NCBI GenBank assembly: GCA_011763485.2
Contig: JAANSK020249385.1
Location: 1-23,324, forward strand
From: Isoetes engelmannii
Taxonomy: Eukaryota > Streptophyta > Lycopodiopsida > Isoetales > Isoetaceae
Length of the DNA stretch: 23,324 nucleotides
Reading direction: 5' to 3'
Shown: piece after piece, positions 1 through 9,406 of the stretch
Numbering within the stretch: the first letter of the stretch is position 1
Layout of the letters: every line of letters starts with the position of its first letter
Translations under genes and position numbers: made by a program
Notes under the pieces: generated by a model
What the model was told of the DNA's origin: nothing
What the model saw: the letters and a program-made list of their open reading frames with translations, nothing else
Database searches by the model: none

Positions 1-1880
1 ATCAACTCTTTTGAATGATGTTTTTTTTCCACACTATGTGCAACAGACTATGGCGAAGGGTAGGGAAGTCAGGACGCATACTTTGGCTAGAAAACAAGCA
101 CATAAGAAGATTATGTAGATGATGTTTTTGACATAGAAACGTATCTAGGTAAGTATGAATTATTTTTGCTAACAGAGACGATTTCGGCAATGCCGATCAA
201 TTCTAGAACCTATTATATATGGCTCAAGGTTAGGCATAACTTGTAAATATGCCCATCCAATAGCTCTCAATGTCCAACATCACCCCTTGTATGACATAGA
301 AAGATAATTCACTTGAATCCAACCCAATTTTATCCTCAGAGGTTGTAGATACTAGCATATTCCTAAGAGGTTGGAACCTTCTTGAGTAGTGTTGTTTTTC
401 CTACGCAGGATACACGAACATGATACTACATGTGAGCTTATTAGTAGATTATCAAGAGAATATGATATCATTATCAAATTTTATCTCTCAGACATTGATG
501 AAGCTTTATTACCATGGGAATGATTTCTTACTAGAAGCCACCTAGAAAGAGATGTCATTCTCTAGTTATGACACATGTAATTCACACATTTGGACAATAG
601 ATGGCGTGTATTTTAGTATTCAATTCATTGTGGAGATTAGTTTATCAACTTTTATATAAAACTAATAGCGCGAGAGGAACCGTGTTGAGCCGTTCATAAT
701 GCGACACCTGTGTAGAGAGATTTCATACATATTAATAATGAGTAAAAGACCTTTTTTCAATATATTACTCAAATAAGATTCCGTCATATTTCATAAAACT
801 TAAACAAAAGATAACAATATATGGACATGTAGAAGCTAAAGTTTTAATAGAATTTATTTCGTGTAAACAAAAAAGTAAAAAGCCAAAAGAAAAAAAAAAG
901 AAAAAATATTAAATGAGACAATAATGATTGGACACGTAGAAAGTAAATATTGGATTGAATGATTTTGTGATTAACATAGTCAGATGAGTTCCTTTTCCTT
1001 TATGTTTTAAGTAGTCAATATACATTTGGTCTTTGCACACTGTTTCTAAATTTATTTTTGTTATTTATATGGTTCAATACTAATGTAATGTATCACAAAA
1101 TTACTGAGCTGTGTGGAGTGACCCAATGAGCTAAAGGCTAACGAATATAAATGAACACAGCAAGGCAACGATCATAGATTCATTATAATAGTAAGACAAT
1201 AAAGCATCCACAGACCCTTTGAAGATTTATAATGATAACATTGGCAAAAGGCAACCGTAAACGGATACAAAATTTGGAAGGCTATAACTTGATGGAAATT
1301 CACTAGAAAGTGCTTGGAGTTTAGTTTATGAATCGAGGTGGTTGTTTAGAGGAGTAATGCACAAAGGCAACAATGAGTTAAAAGATTTATGCTTGCTTTT
1401 GTTACTTTTTCAACTCAAGGGTATTGTTCAATGTGATCTCCACTAAGCTAGCTTATTAGTCTTTCTAAGTCTAATTTAGTTTCTTGCTTGGAGTTTCTTA
1501 ATAAGTAACATGGATCTGCTTATATATGGTTATACCCATTCAAAAAGTTTGTTTCTTTAATATTTCATGGTTGATTTTTATTTAGAATATGGAAAAAACT
1601 TCTATTTGACATATAGAAAATACTTTTTATTCACCAAATATTTGTTACAAAGATGATTTAATTCTCAACCATGAACAATGTTTTTCACACAAAGAGAACT
1701 TCTGACTTTGAATCGATCACTTTGATCTGAGCTCTCCAAACATCCATTAATTGGCTCTATTACCCCTGCAAAAACAACGAAACTAATAACCAATCTCCTT
1801 TTATGTTTTTTCATGGTGGCTTCTAATTGTCGAAACCACCTAATCCTGTAGCAGTGGTCATGTTAGTGGTGACCCTAATT
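1..1880. other. AT-rich stretch with no recognised gene
   Basis: I see no convincing coding sequence, RNA gene or transposon terminus here. Open frames are short and match nothing I know. The right part may be the decayed LTR of the copia-1 fragment next to it. A TATATAAGC motif on the minus strand near 1530 would suit an LTR promoter, but no second LTR copy is present to confirm it. A-rich runs lie near 885-905. Confidence 0.5.
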
Positions 1881-1881
1881 C

Positions 1882-1893
1882 ACCTCCCTTATT
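1882..1893 (-). other. Possible polypurine tract and LTR start of copia-1
   Basis: On the minus strand, just after the decayed end of copia-1 pol, the sequence reads AATAAGGGAGG followed by TGAATT. A purine run followed by TG is what precedes a copia 3' LTR. The position fits, but the tract is imperfect and no partner LTR is visible, so this is a weak call. Confidence 0.3.
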
Positions 1894-1924
1894 TCTTAAC
1901 TCATGAACATATAATATATATCTG

Positions 1925-2500
1925 ATACCTGATACCCCATGGTTTTTCTGAAGAAATCTTATACCTCTTAAAGGTTTTGTCATGATATTTACTAGCTGAT
2001 TTCATTGTTCACATATGTAACTAATATTTCTTTTTTTTTTTCCCACAACATTCTTGATAAAATGTTTTTTCATTTCAATGTGTTTGGCCCTTCATTATGT
2101 ATAAGGATTTTGAATTAGCAGAATGCATCTCCTTGTAATCACATTTAAACTATGTAGGTCCTTCACAAATGCTATTTAATTCCTACAAGTGCCTTCTTAG
2201 CATAATAATTCCTTTGGATGCAATATAATAGCGACATATTCAGCTTCTGTAGAAGATAAAGCTATTGCACCTTGTTTTTTGCTCTTCCATGAAATGTTTC
2301 TACCTCCAACTATCATCAAATATCTTGTTGGATTGCCAAATATCAATATCTCCCACCAAATCAAAATCTAGAAATGCTTTTAAGGTTATGTATGCAAAGT
2401 TGAATACCATGCCATAATCAACAGTACCTTTTACGTATCTAAGGACTTGTTTTGTTGCTATCCAATGTGGTCTCCCTGGATTGTTATTAAACCTGCTTAG
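1925..2500 (-). pseudogene. Ty1/copia RNase H remnant (copia-1)
   Basis: Read on the minus strand, several frames together give the C-terminal part of a Ty1/copia polyprotein. In order these are LSRFNNNPGRPHW and VLRYVKGT (about 2500-2420), SWKSKKQ-like residues, IALSSTEAEYVA (2231-2266), KHIEMKKHFIKNVV (about 2050-2090) and TKPLRGIRF (about 1943-1983). These match the conserved copia RNase H blocks, including the STEAEY acidic motif and the KHI-HF and ADILTKPL blocks. Reading it needs frameshifts and passes stop codons, so it is dead. The coding match begins abruptly at LSRF, exactly where the LTR assigned to copia-2 ends. This suggests copia-1 was interrupted by copia-2. Its reverse transcriptase part was not found on the other side of copia-2. 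Confidence 0.8.
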
Positions 2501-3211
2501 TGTTAGTATTTGAGCAAAATAAATTTAAGCAAGTACTTCAAAGGACTACTTCATTATAATGATTATTCTCACAATCACCACAACAAAAAGACTTAGAAAT
2601 ACTTTGAGTTCAATAAAGAACAAACAATATAACCGTTGAATATATCCTAATTATTACTTATCAAGATCAATGGGCAAGCACTGCTCATTTGGAACTAGGC
2701 AAAACATTGTAGCACAATCAAACTCAGAATATTACCTTATGCTTATAGTATAGGAGATCAATCCAGGTTTCAGTGATCTATACAATCGATCTGTACATCT
2801 TATATTTACGAAAGTGACTCCGGCGGTCTAGGATCCGACCCCCAACATTTGCCTTGACACAACGTTATTCGACCGAGCCATTTCATGAAATGGCTCCAAG
2901 TTACTTGGCCGAATTTCACTTAGGTCAACTTAACAAAATTAACCTTCCTTATAAATAACTCGGTCGAATGATATCTTTCCATAGGTTTAGATTAGACCCT
3001 AAATATCTTCTAGTTTAGGTGTGCACACTGAATTATCGGCACATATAGACACCAAGGAATACTGCAAGTTTATAACCACCATATGCAAGTCCAATCTTCA
3101 TTCAATGTTCAATGGTTAAGCTCCTTTCGTCTGCATGTGTTTCCCTTAATATCACTGTAACATGCACCTTTGATTTATTTACTGTAACAAATCATGAGAT
3201 GAATCAAAACA
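2501..3211 (-). mobile_element. Candidate 3' LTR of copia-2
   Basis: This stretch directly follows the copia-2 polypurine tract on the minus strand. It begins TGTTTTGATT and can be ended at AATACTAACA, giving a TGTT...AACA terminal inverted pair and a length of 711 bp. Next to the far end the RNase H coding sequence of copia-1 starts at once, as expected if copia-2 inserted there. No second LTR is in the window because copia-2 is truncated at its 5' side, so the outer edge is inferred. An alternative end in CTCA lies 10 bases earlier, at 2511. Confidence 0.55.
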
Positions 3212-3222
3212 TTCCCCTTCCA
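3212..3222 (-). other. Polypurine tract of copia-2
   Basis: The minus strand reads GGAAGGGGAA immediately before the TG that starts the proposed LTR, and shortly after the decayed end of the RNase H region. This is the normal position and composition of a retrotransposon polypurine tract, which primes plus-strand DNA synthesis. Confidence 0.6.
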
Positions 3223-4380
3223 GCTCATGATTTTGAGACTTCCTTACATCCAATTCTTTCTGCCAGACTTCTGAATTTGCTACAACTGATTGCCTTTGTG
3301 AGTATGTCAGCTAATTCATCTTCTGATCAGAATTGGACTCTTAGTTATGGCTATACAACTTTGACTGTCACGGTTTAAGATTGTCCTTTTAGGTTGTTTC
3401 AGCCCAAGTTCTTCTAAGAAATGTCTTGTCCATATAATTTCTTTTGCAGCCAGAGTTGAAGCTGCATACTCAGCTTCTGCTTTGGAGAATGTTACAGCTG
3501 ATTGTTTTTTACTTCTCCAGCTGATAGTGCTTCCTCCTAACTTTAAGAAATACCTGATGTTGATCTTCTCTCATCTGGATCACCACACCAATGCATCACA
3601 GTATGTCCCCAATATCAAATTGCTAGAGTCATATTGAATTCTAATGTTTTTCCTACCTTTCAAATGCCTGAGAAACTTTTTAGCAGCCAACCAATGACCC
3701 TGGCCAGAATTATTGTTATATCTAGTCAAGATATTGACAATGAAAGAAATATCAGGTATGGTGTTATTAGCAATGAATAATAAACTTCCTGTTAGATGCT
3801 CGTATGGTATCTTATCTTGCTCATTTCTTTCTCTTCTCTCTCATCTCGTGGGTATAAGTCCTTAGGTATTTTGCTTCCTGGAAACACTGAAGCATTCACT
3901 TCATTGCATTCACCCATGTTCTGTTCAAGACTGCCTCAATGTATCTCCCTTGTGATAAAGTAATTTTTTTATTTTCCTATCACTTGTTACCTCTATTCCA
4001 CGAAATCTTCTTAACTCTCCTGGATCAGACATCTTGAATTTATTTTGTAAAACACCTTTTATTACAGTGTTTTAGTATATTCAGATTAGTGCTAGCCATT
4101 ACACAATCATCTACATATAACACAATAATGAAAAATTCACTTCCTTCTTCATAAAGGTACACATTACCATCATTATTCAGTTTCCTGAATCCTTGCTCTT
4201 TCAGATATGAGTCTATACATTTGTACCACTGTCTAGGCAACTGCTTCAGATCATATACCGCTTTATTAAGCTTCCATGCTTGTCTTTTCCACATTCATAG
4301 GCTGGAACCTGAGCCATGTAGATTTCTTCTTTCAGATTAGTATTTAGAAAGGCAGTATTCACGTTCATGTGATGGACTTT
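3223..4380 (-). pseudogene. Ty1/copia reverse transcriptase and RNase H remnant (copia-2)
   Basis: On the minus strand the RT begins near 4375 with MNVNTAFLNTNLKEEIYM (family form DVKTAFLNG-L-EEIYM). It continues with KLNKAVYDLKQLPRQWY and an intact LYVDD catalytic motif (YVDD at 4106-4117). Then come KKITLSQGRYIEAVLNR, PYEHLTGSLLFIANNTIPDISF, RYNNNSGQGHWLAAKKFLRHLKG, GGSTISWRSKKQSAV and EAEYAAS near 3450. The end resembles the ELADILTKA block (about 3260-3310), disrupted by a stop. This order is RT then RNase H of a copia polyprotein. Gag, protease and integrase are absent and the match stops near 4380, so the copy is 5'-truncated or rearranged. Frameshifts and stops make it non-coding. It is a separate element from copia-1, whose RNase H blocks differ in sequence. 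Confidence 0.85.
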
Positions 4381-4689
4381 TGAGATTCAATGCATTTGCC
4401 ACTCAAGAGTATTGTGTCTTATGGATTCTAGCAATTACAAAGAAAAGGAGATGCTATGTTCTTTTGCTTTTGAAGAACACCACGAGGTGCGTGTAATAAA
4501 TTCATGAACTAATTGATGCGGGCATCCGATATGATAAGGTGTTGCTTATCTCCTAAGGTGCTTAGTTATACTGTCCGCAACTTTTCTAGATGTCTTTTAA
4601 CATGATGTGTTAGTGCAACATGTGATTACTGAATGTACTGCATTCCTTAGGGTTTTCTTTAGAAGAGTTTATTTGAAAACTTATTTTCA
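4381..4689. other. Spacer between copia-2 and gypsy-A, nothing recognised
   Basis: I find no coding match here on either strand. It may hold decayed gypsy-A gag or protease sequence, or pre-insertion flank, but nothing in it supports either reading. Confidence 0.4.
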
Positions 4690-6125
4690 ATTTGATTTCC
4701 AACCCGCATGCAACCCTAATATTGAGTCTACCTTGGCTCGAGCTACCTAACTCGCAGATTGACTGGCAGTACAAATCATCATTATTTCTTGGTTCTTCGG
4801 TCCCTTCTCCCGAGCTAACATCTACTACAACTCATGGATTATCTCTTGCCTCTGCCAGGGGCCCCTTCGTGTCTCTATTCACGTTCCAATCCTAGTTCTA
4901 GGTTCTTTTTTTATCTTCACCGTGATACATGATTTGGTTATGACCTTGATCCTTTTCCTGATTCTAATCTTGATTTTATTTCTATTCATGTTCATGTCAT
5001 ATCTATTATTCAAAGTTATGTTTATGCCAGATCCAGCTTCAGTCCCAGATTCATCAGCAATATTCTAGAGCATCGTCCTATGTTGCTTCATTGATTTGCA
5101 GTTAGGGTTATCACCAACTCAATTGGAGATTCTGCATTTCCACATTAAGGAGAACCTTGCCACAACATTTATTCTACATTCTCAGTCGCTCACTGGTAGC
5201 AACCATCTATTTTTGTGAAGAAGAAAGATAATTCTCTGTGTCTTGTTGTTGATTACCATGGTCTTAAAAAGATTATATTGCCAAATCGGTTTCCTCTTCT
5301 TTGATTCCTGAGCTACTCGGACGCTTAGAAGGTGCACGCTATATACCAAGATTGATCTCCGTGATGCTTATAATCTTATTCAGATTCGGAAGGCGAGAAA
5401 TAAAAGACAACTTTTTATACTCATTGGTATGGTCATTTCGAATATATTGTCATGCCTTTTGAGCTTACAAATGCTCCAATAGGTTTCCAACATACGACAA
5501 ACGAAACGATGTCTTCAGAAAATATTTAGGTCTTTTTTGTCATCATATATCTGAATGATATTCTTATTCATTCTTAAACTCTTGAGGAGCATGAGAGACA
5601 TGTTGGACAAGTTCTTTAGAAGCTTCATGAGCATGGGCCATATACCAAGCTCAAGAAATGCTAGTTTGAACAAGATAATGTGGAGTTTTTTGGCTATTGC
5701 ATCACTCCTTAGAGAACTTCTATGAACCCATCTAAAGTCAGTACTATTTTAGATTGGCTAATCGGAGAATGTTCAATGCTTTTTTCGATCTACTAATCTT
5801 TAACGATGATTTATTCAATAGTATTCAGAGATCACCCTTCGTTTGACACGTCTCACTGTCAAGGATGCACGTTTTGAATGGACAATTAAAGCTAAAACGA
5901 CTTTCATTAACTTGAAGCACACCTTCACCTCAACTCTGATGCTCCCCATCCAGATTCCTTGTGTCCTTATATTGTTAAAGCAAATGCTTCTGATACTCTT
6001 GGAGGTATACTATCACAAGACGAGGTTGATCATGAACTGCATTCGATTGAATGTCAATTCCTGCAGGTTACATATCTCTTCTATAGGAAATATAAGATCT
6101 GCATGCAAGTGGTCGGTCAAACCCC
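4690..6125 (+). pseudogene. Ty3/gypsy protease-RT-RNase H remnant (gypsy-A)
   Basis: Several plus-strand frames together follow a gypsy polyprotein. ILSLPWLELPNSQIDW (about 4722-4770) matches the end of the aspartic protease region. LSPTQLEILHFHIKENLA (about 5110-5160) is the linker before RT. The RT has FVKKKDNSLCLVVDYHGL, a LGRLEGARY-like block, [32 protein letters not shown], and IYLNDILIHS at the catalytic site. LEEHERHVGQVL and VEFFGYCITP follow. The RNase H start contains RLTVKDARFEWT and ANASDTLGGILSQDE (about 5965-6020). The catalytic box reads YLND (5548-5559) instead of YxDD, so one catalytic Asp is lost, and frames shift repeatedly. Integrase is missing. The match stops near 6125, about ten bases before the proposed gypsy-B LTR, which probably interrupts it. 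Confidence 0.85.
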
Positions 6126-6136
6126 CTTGTATAGGG

Positions 6137-8002
6137 CGTGACGTTCCCGTTTATTATATGCCTTGTATAGATACAAGTAATGTATAATACACGGCGGCAA
6201 GTCACGAGACATCAGCATACCCTATGGGGTACATTACATTAAGTTAAAGTTATATTAACGTTAGCTATCTTAATTCGTTAATAATTAAGGGGGAAACCTA
6301 ACCCCAAATCCTAATTTGAATTTATGGCTTAACCTAATTTGAAAAAAAAGGGGTTAAAATACTACACTAGTTAATAATAACTAATTTAGTTTACACTTGG
6401 CCCAAATCGATTGCACAAGGGATACTTAAAAATTATATACCTAATCAATTTGGGGCTTCATCCCAATTTGTCCAAAATCAATTTGGGGAAGCCGGGAGGA
6501 GGAGGAGCAGTCGTTATGGGAAACCTAACATTACGTTAACTTAAGTTATATTAACGTTAGCTATCTTGATTCATTAATAATTAAGGGGGAAACCTAACCC
6601 TAAATCCTAATTCCAATTTATGGCTTAACCTAATTTGAAAAAAAAAAGGTTAAAATACTACACTAGGTAATAATAACTAATTTAGTGTACACTTGGCCCA
6701 AATCGATTGCACAAGGGATACTTAAAAATTATAGACCTAATCAATTTGGGGCTTCATCCCAATTTGTCTAAAATCATTTTGGGGAATCCGGGAGAAGGAG
6801 GAGGAGCAGTCATACTCACCAAGAAGATGAAGACCCTTCCAGCTAACGGCTCTAGTGAGGATATCGGTTAGTAGCTAGATAGCTTGGATTTCTAGATAGG
6901 AATTGACGATTGGTTACTTAGATGATTGATCTTATGTTGTTGCTCATTTGAGCTTATGAATGGATTATAGTAGTTCTTTGCTGCACCTCTTGTGCTTGTG
7001 GGATAAGGGAGGGTAGAGACCTAAAAGGCTACTAGGATTATAGATGATTCTAGCTAGAACCCATAAATCCCAATAACTGCGGCCTGTGCATAGAGCCCAC
7101 CTGGCCCTAGGTGTTATGCTGTGATTTAGCACCAGAAAATGGGCATAATGGAGAAGTGGGGGTGGGGCCTTGCTGAGCGCGACTACTGAGGCCCTTACAG
7201 TATGCTAGGCTTATACTTGGTCACTGCATGTGGGCCGGGTATGGGTCTGAGAACCCCTGGATCGGAGGTGTCGATTGATAATCATCCCGAGGACTCGATA
7301 CGTGCAGGTGTCATCCTAGCCTATGCTTTTGGGGGCTTAAGTCGGATAAGGATGCAGTGTCGCGGCGTCAGGGGTCATCCTCTAGCACACTCATGGAACT
7401 ACTATGTCCTGAAAGGGATTCGTCCCATTCCTGCCTCATCCGACGGGGGAAATGCAACCTGGAGTAGTCTCATAGGGTGATTCCATGAGATTATGTTTTC
7501 GAAAGGCTATAATCACACGATATCACGTTTCAGCCTATTTGCAAAGTATGCATAGGAGGAGCGGATGGAGTGGACTATCCTAGCCAATGTTCTATGTCAG
7601 CCAATGCCATTGTCATGATTTTGTCTGCTGTTTTTCGGAGACCCTGACCATCAGTCAACCCCCTTGAGTCTGAGCCCAGGCTAGGACCTTCATTTATGAT
7701 GCATTGTGAATGTTAAGTCGATGTATGTTGATGTTCATATTGATGATGGATGGGCCACCCTTTGAGGTGGTATATTATTTATATGTATTGTGGTTTGTGC
7801 TAACATGTATGTACATTTCCACCGTATAGGATATCCCAGTGGAGGAATGGGGCCAATGACACCTCCATGTCACTTGAACATTTGGGCCATCACAAGTGGT
7901 CCGTGTTAGACGGAGGGCCTTTCTTGGTGATAGTATTGCCGGGAAAGAGGGTTTCTGGTACCTATATGATGGGAGCATCGTATAGGACCGAGGAGCATCA
8001 CA
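6137..8002 (+). mobile_element. 5' LTR of a gypsy-like element (gypsy-B)
   Basis: The stretch opens CGTGACGTTCCCG, one base from the TGTGACG start seen in many plant gypsy LTRs. It closes with CATCACA, nearly the inverted complement of that start. One base later comes a tRNA primer site (8004-8017), the expected place at the end of a 5' LTR. The length of 1,866 bp is long but within the plant gypsy range. A TATA-like stretch (TATATTATTTATATG) lies near 7769. It contains a tandem duplication of about 290 bp (6231-6811). Open frames inside it, near 7202-7480 and 7867-8118, match nothing and I do not treat them as genes. The 3' LTR is not in the window, so the left edge rests on the terminal motif alone. 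Confidence 0.65.
6231..6811 (+). repeat. Tandem duplication of about 290 bp inside the LTR
   Basis: Unit 1 is about 6231-6512 and unit 2 about 6528-6811, an offset of 297 bases. Both start ACATTAC, share TTATATTAACGTTAGCTATC and TAATAATTAAGGGGGAAACC, and end in a GGAGGAGGAGCAGTC purine-rich stretch. By eye they differ at only a small fraction of positions, mostly transitions and small indels, so the duplication is younger than the pol decay in gypsy-A. Confidence 0.9.
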
Positions 8003-8003
8003 G

Positions 8004-8017
8004 TGGCATTAGAGCCA
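8004..8017 (+). other. Primer binding site for initiator Met tRNA
   Basis: TGGCATTAGAGCCA matches 12 of 14 bases of TGGTATCAGAGCCA, the usual plant retrotransposon site complementary to the 3' end of initiator methionine tRNA. It sits one base after the proposed LTR end CATCACA. Both differences are C/T transitions, consistent with decay. Confidence 0.75.
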
Positions 8018-8198
8018 TGATCTCGGTAGATCGGATCATAGCACTGGCTAGAAGGATTGACACAAACCCAAAGTTCTTGTGCTTAAAGCATAGCTTACGA
8101 ACTCGAACTATCAATTGAAGTTCTATCATTTCTCGTCCTTTTCTCTAGGTTTTTTTTTATTTCATACACCTTGTTGAAATCTTTCGAACAACACACTC

Positions 8199-8520
8199 AT
8201 GGCCTCACTTTTGTCACCAGGGATAAATTCCCCACCGCATACGTCCTCCTACTCACATAAGGAATGGGAGATTGTGACGTTGCTTCGTGATAAGGTAGGC
8301 GAGAACCCACAGTGGGTGTGGGACCACTGAAACCACAAACGAGAAAGTACTCCTTGATGTGGAGGACCACATCTTTGAACTCTATAGCGCAATGGACATA
8401 CTTTTTAATCATTTAATAATTAGCCCCACCGTAGAATATCAGGAAACCATTGTAAGGGCTCATGAGAAGTACAGAACATTGTGCTCCATACAGGAAGGTG
8501 CCCTGAGAGCGATTGAGAGG
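8199..8520 (+). pseudogene. Possible gag start of gypsy-B, broken
   Basis: About 180 bases after the primer site an ATG opens a 43-codon frame (8199-8330) beginning MASLLSPGINSPPH and ending KVGENPQWVWDH before a TGA. Another frame from about 8359 reads MEDHIFELYSAMDILFNHL and continues to the LINE-A junction near 8520. Position alone suggests this is the N-terminal part of gag after the leader. I do not recognise a gag domain motif. If it is gag, it is broken by a stop and a frameshift and then by the LINE-A sequence. It could equally be untranslated leader. Confidence 0.4.
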
Positions 8521-8529
8521 AACCTATTC

Positions 8530-8990
8530 TGCAAGCCTAGGGGTGTGCCGAGCTCTTGCAGTCTGCTCCACAACTTGTCGCGGGGCACTGTGTCGAAGGC
8601 CTTCGCAAAGTCAACGAACCATAAGTAGAGGTGGTCTTGGAGGTTTCTGCTATCCTCAATGTTGGCTCGCAGAGCGAACAAATGAACAATGGTAGAATGC
8701 CCAGGGCGGAATCCTGCCTGGGTAAGGGCCCGAACTGCCAAAGTCTCTGCCCATATGGTTGTGCACCGCTCAATAATGGTAGCTAGAAGTTTCGCAAAGA
8801 GTGAGCTGACCATTATGGTGCGGTAGTTAGCCGGACAATTTGGGTCGCCAGCCTTGTATATGGGCACAACACTGCTACAAGTCCATTGTGGCGGGAGTCC
8901 TTCTTGTAGTGCGCTATTGAACATTGCTGTTAGCACCGACACCATTGCTGACCCGGCCCATTTGAGGAGCTCTGCTTGCTTGCAGTATAT
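8530..8990 (-). pseudogene. LINE-A reverse transcriptase fragment, copy 1
   Basis: One continuous minus-strand frame reads AELLKWAGSAMVSVLTAMF, QEGLPPQWTCSSVVPIYKAG, NYRTIMVSSLFAKLLATIIE, LTQAGFRPGHSTIVHLFALR and WFVDFAKAFDTVPRDKLW, ending at GTPLGLQN near 8530. These are the first RT blocks of a non-LTR retrotransposon, including the FVDF-KAFD box that carries the first catalytic Asp. The equivalent copy at 17548-18526 continues after LQN with the GCPLSP block. Here the match stops and apparent gypsy-B sequence resumes. This is the best preserved LINE-A segment, with no stop across about 150 codons. Unlike typical LINE copies it lacks its 3' half, and endonuclease is absent too. Confidence 0.85.
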
Positions 8991-9386
8991 AATTAGGCAT
9001 TGAGAAGCATGATAGACTTCAAAATTTAATAAACATGGAATCCAATTCTGTGGAAGTTTTTGGAATCTAAGAAAATCTGCAATATGATAAAAGACTATCA
9101 CAAGCATCAGACTCTCAGACATGTTAAAAACTACAAGATGCCATCATCCACCTTCTAATTAAACGAATTGCCCCTTAAAATGGGCAATCTAGAAACCTCA
9201 TCCACAAGCGCTACATATTATCTTACGAATACGACTATCAGCCATTCCGTTCTCGTGGATCATTGGCAAAACAAACCCGAAATGAATAAAGCACCCACAG
9301 AGCAACGTTGTGTGTGTGTGTGTGTGTGCCCCATATGCTATATAATACTTGCATTAATCTTATATACTGCAAGTCCCTACCCAACA
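8991..9386. other. Spacer between the two LINEs, with a (TG)10 microsatellite
   Basis: No gene is recognised between LINE-A copy 1 and the 3' end of LINE-B. A perfect (TG)10 run lies at 9309-9328. An open frame around 9168-9413 runs through this dinucleotide repeat and has no family resemblance, so it is not called. Confidence 0.5.
9309..9328 (+). repeat. (TG)10 microsatellite
   Basis: Ten uninterrupted TG dinucleotides, likely variable in length between individuals. Confidence 0.95.
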
Positions 9387-9406
9387 AATTTAAATTTAAA
9401 TTTAAT
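9387..9406 (-). repeat. A/T-rich tail repeat at the LINE-B 3' end
   Basis: Three tandem AAATTT-type units lie just beyond an AATAAA-like signal on the minus strand, at the position expected for the 3' tail of LINE-B. Confidence 0.5.

Noticed and set aside
3112-3378. 88-codon plus-strand frame
   Set aside because: It overlaps the copia-2 LTR start, polypurine tract and RNase H end read on the minus strand.
7202-8118. Open frames of 92 and 83 codons on the plus strand
   Set aside because: They lie inside the proposed gypsy-B LTR and show no domain.
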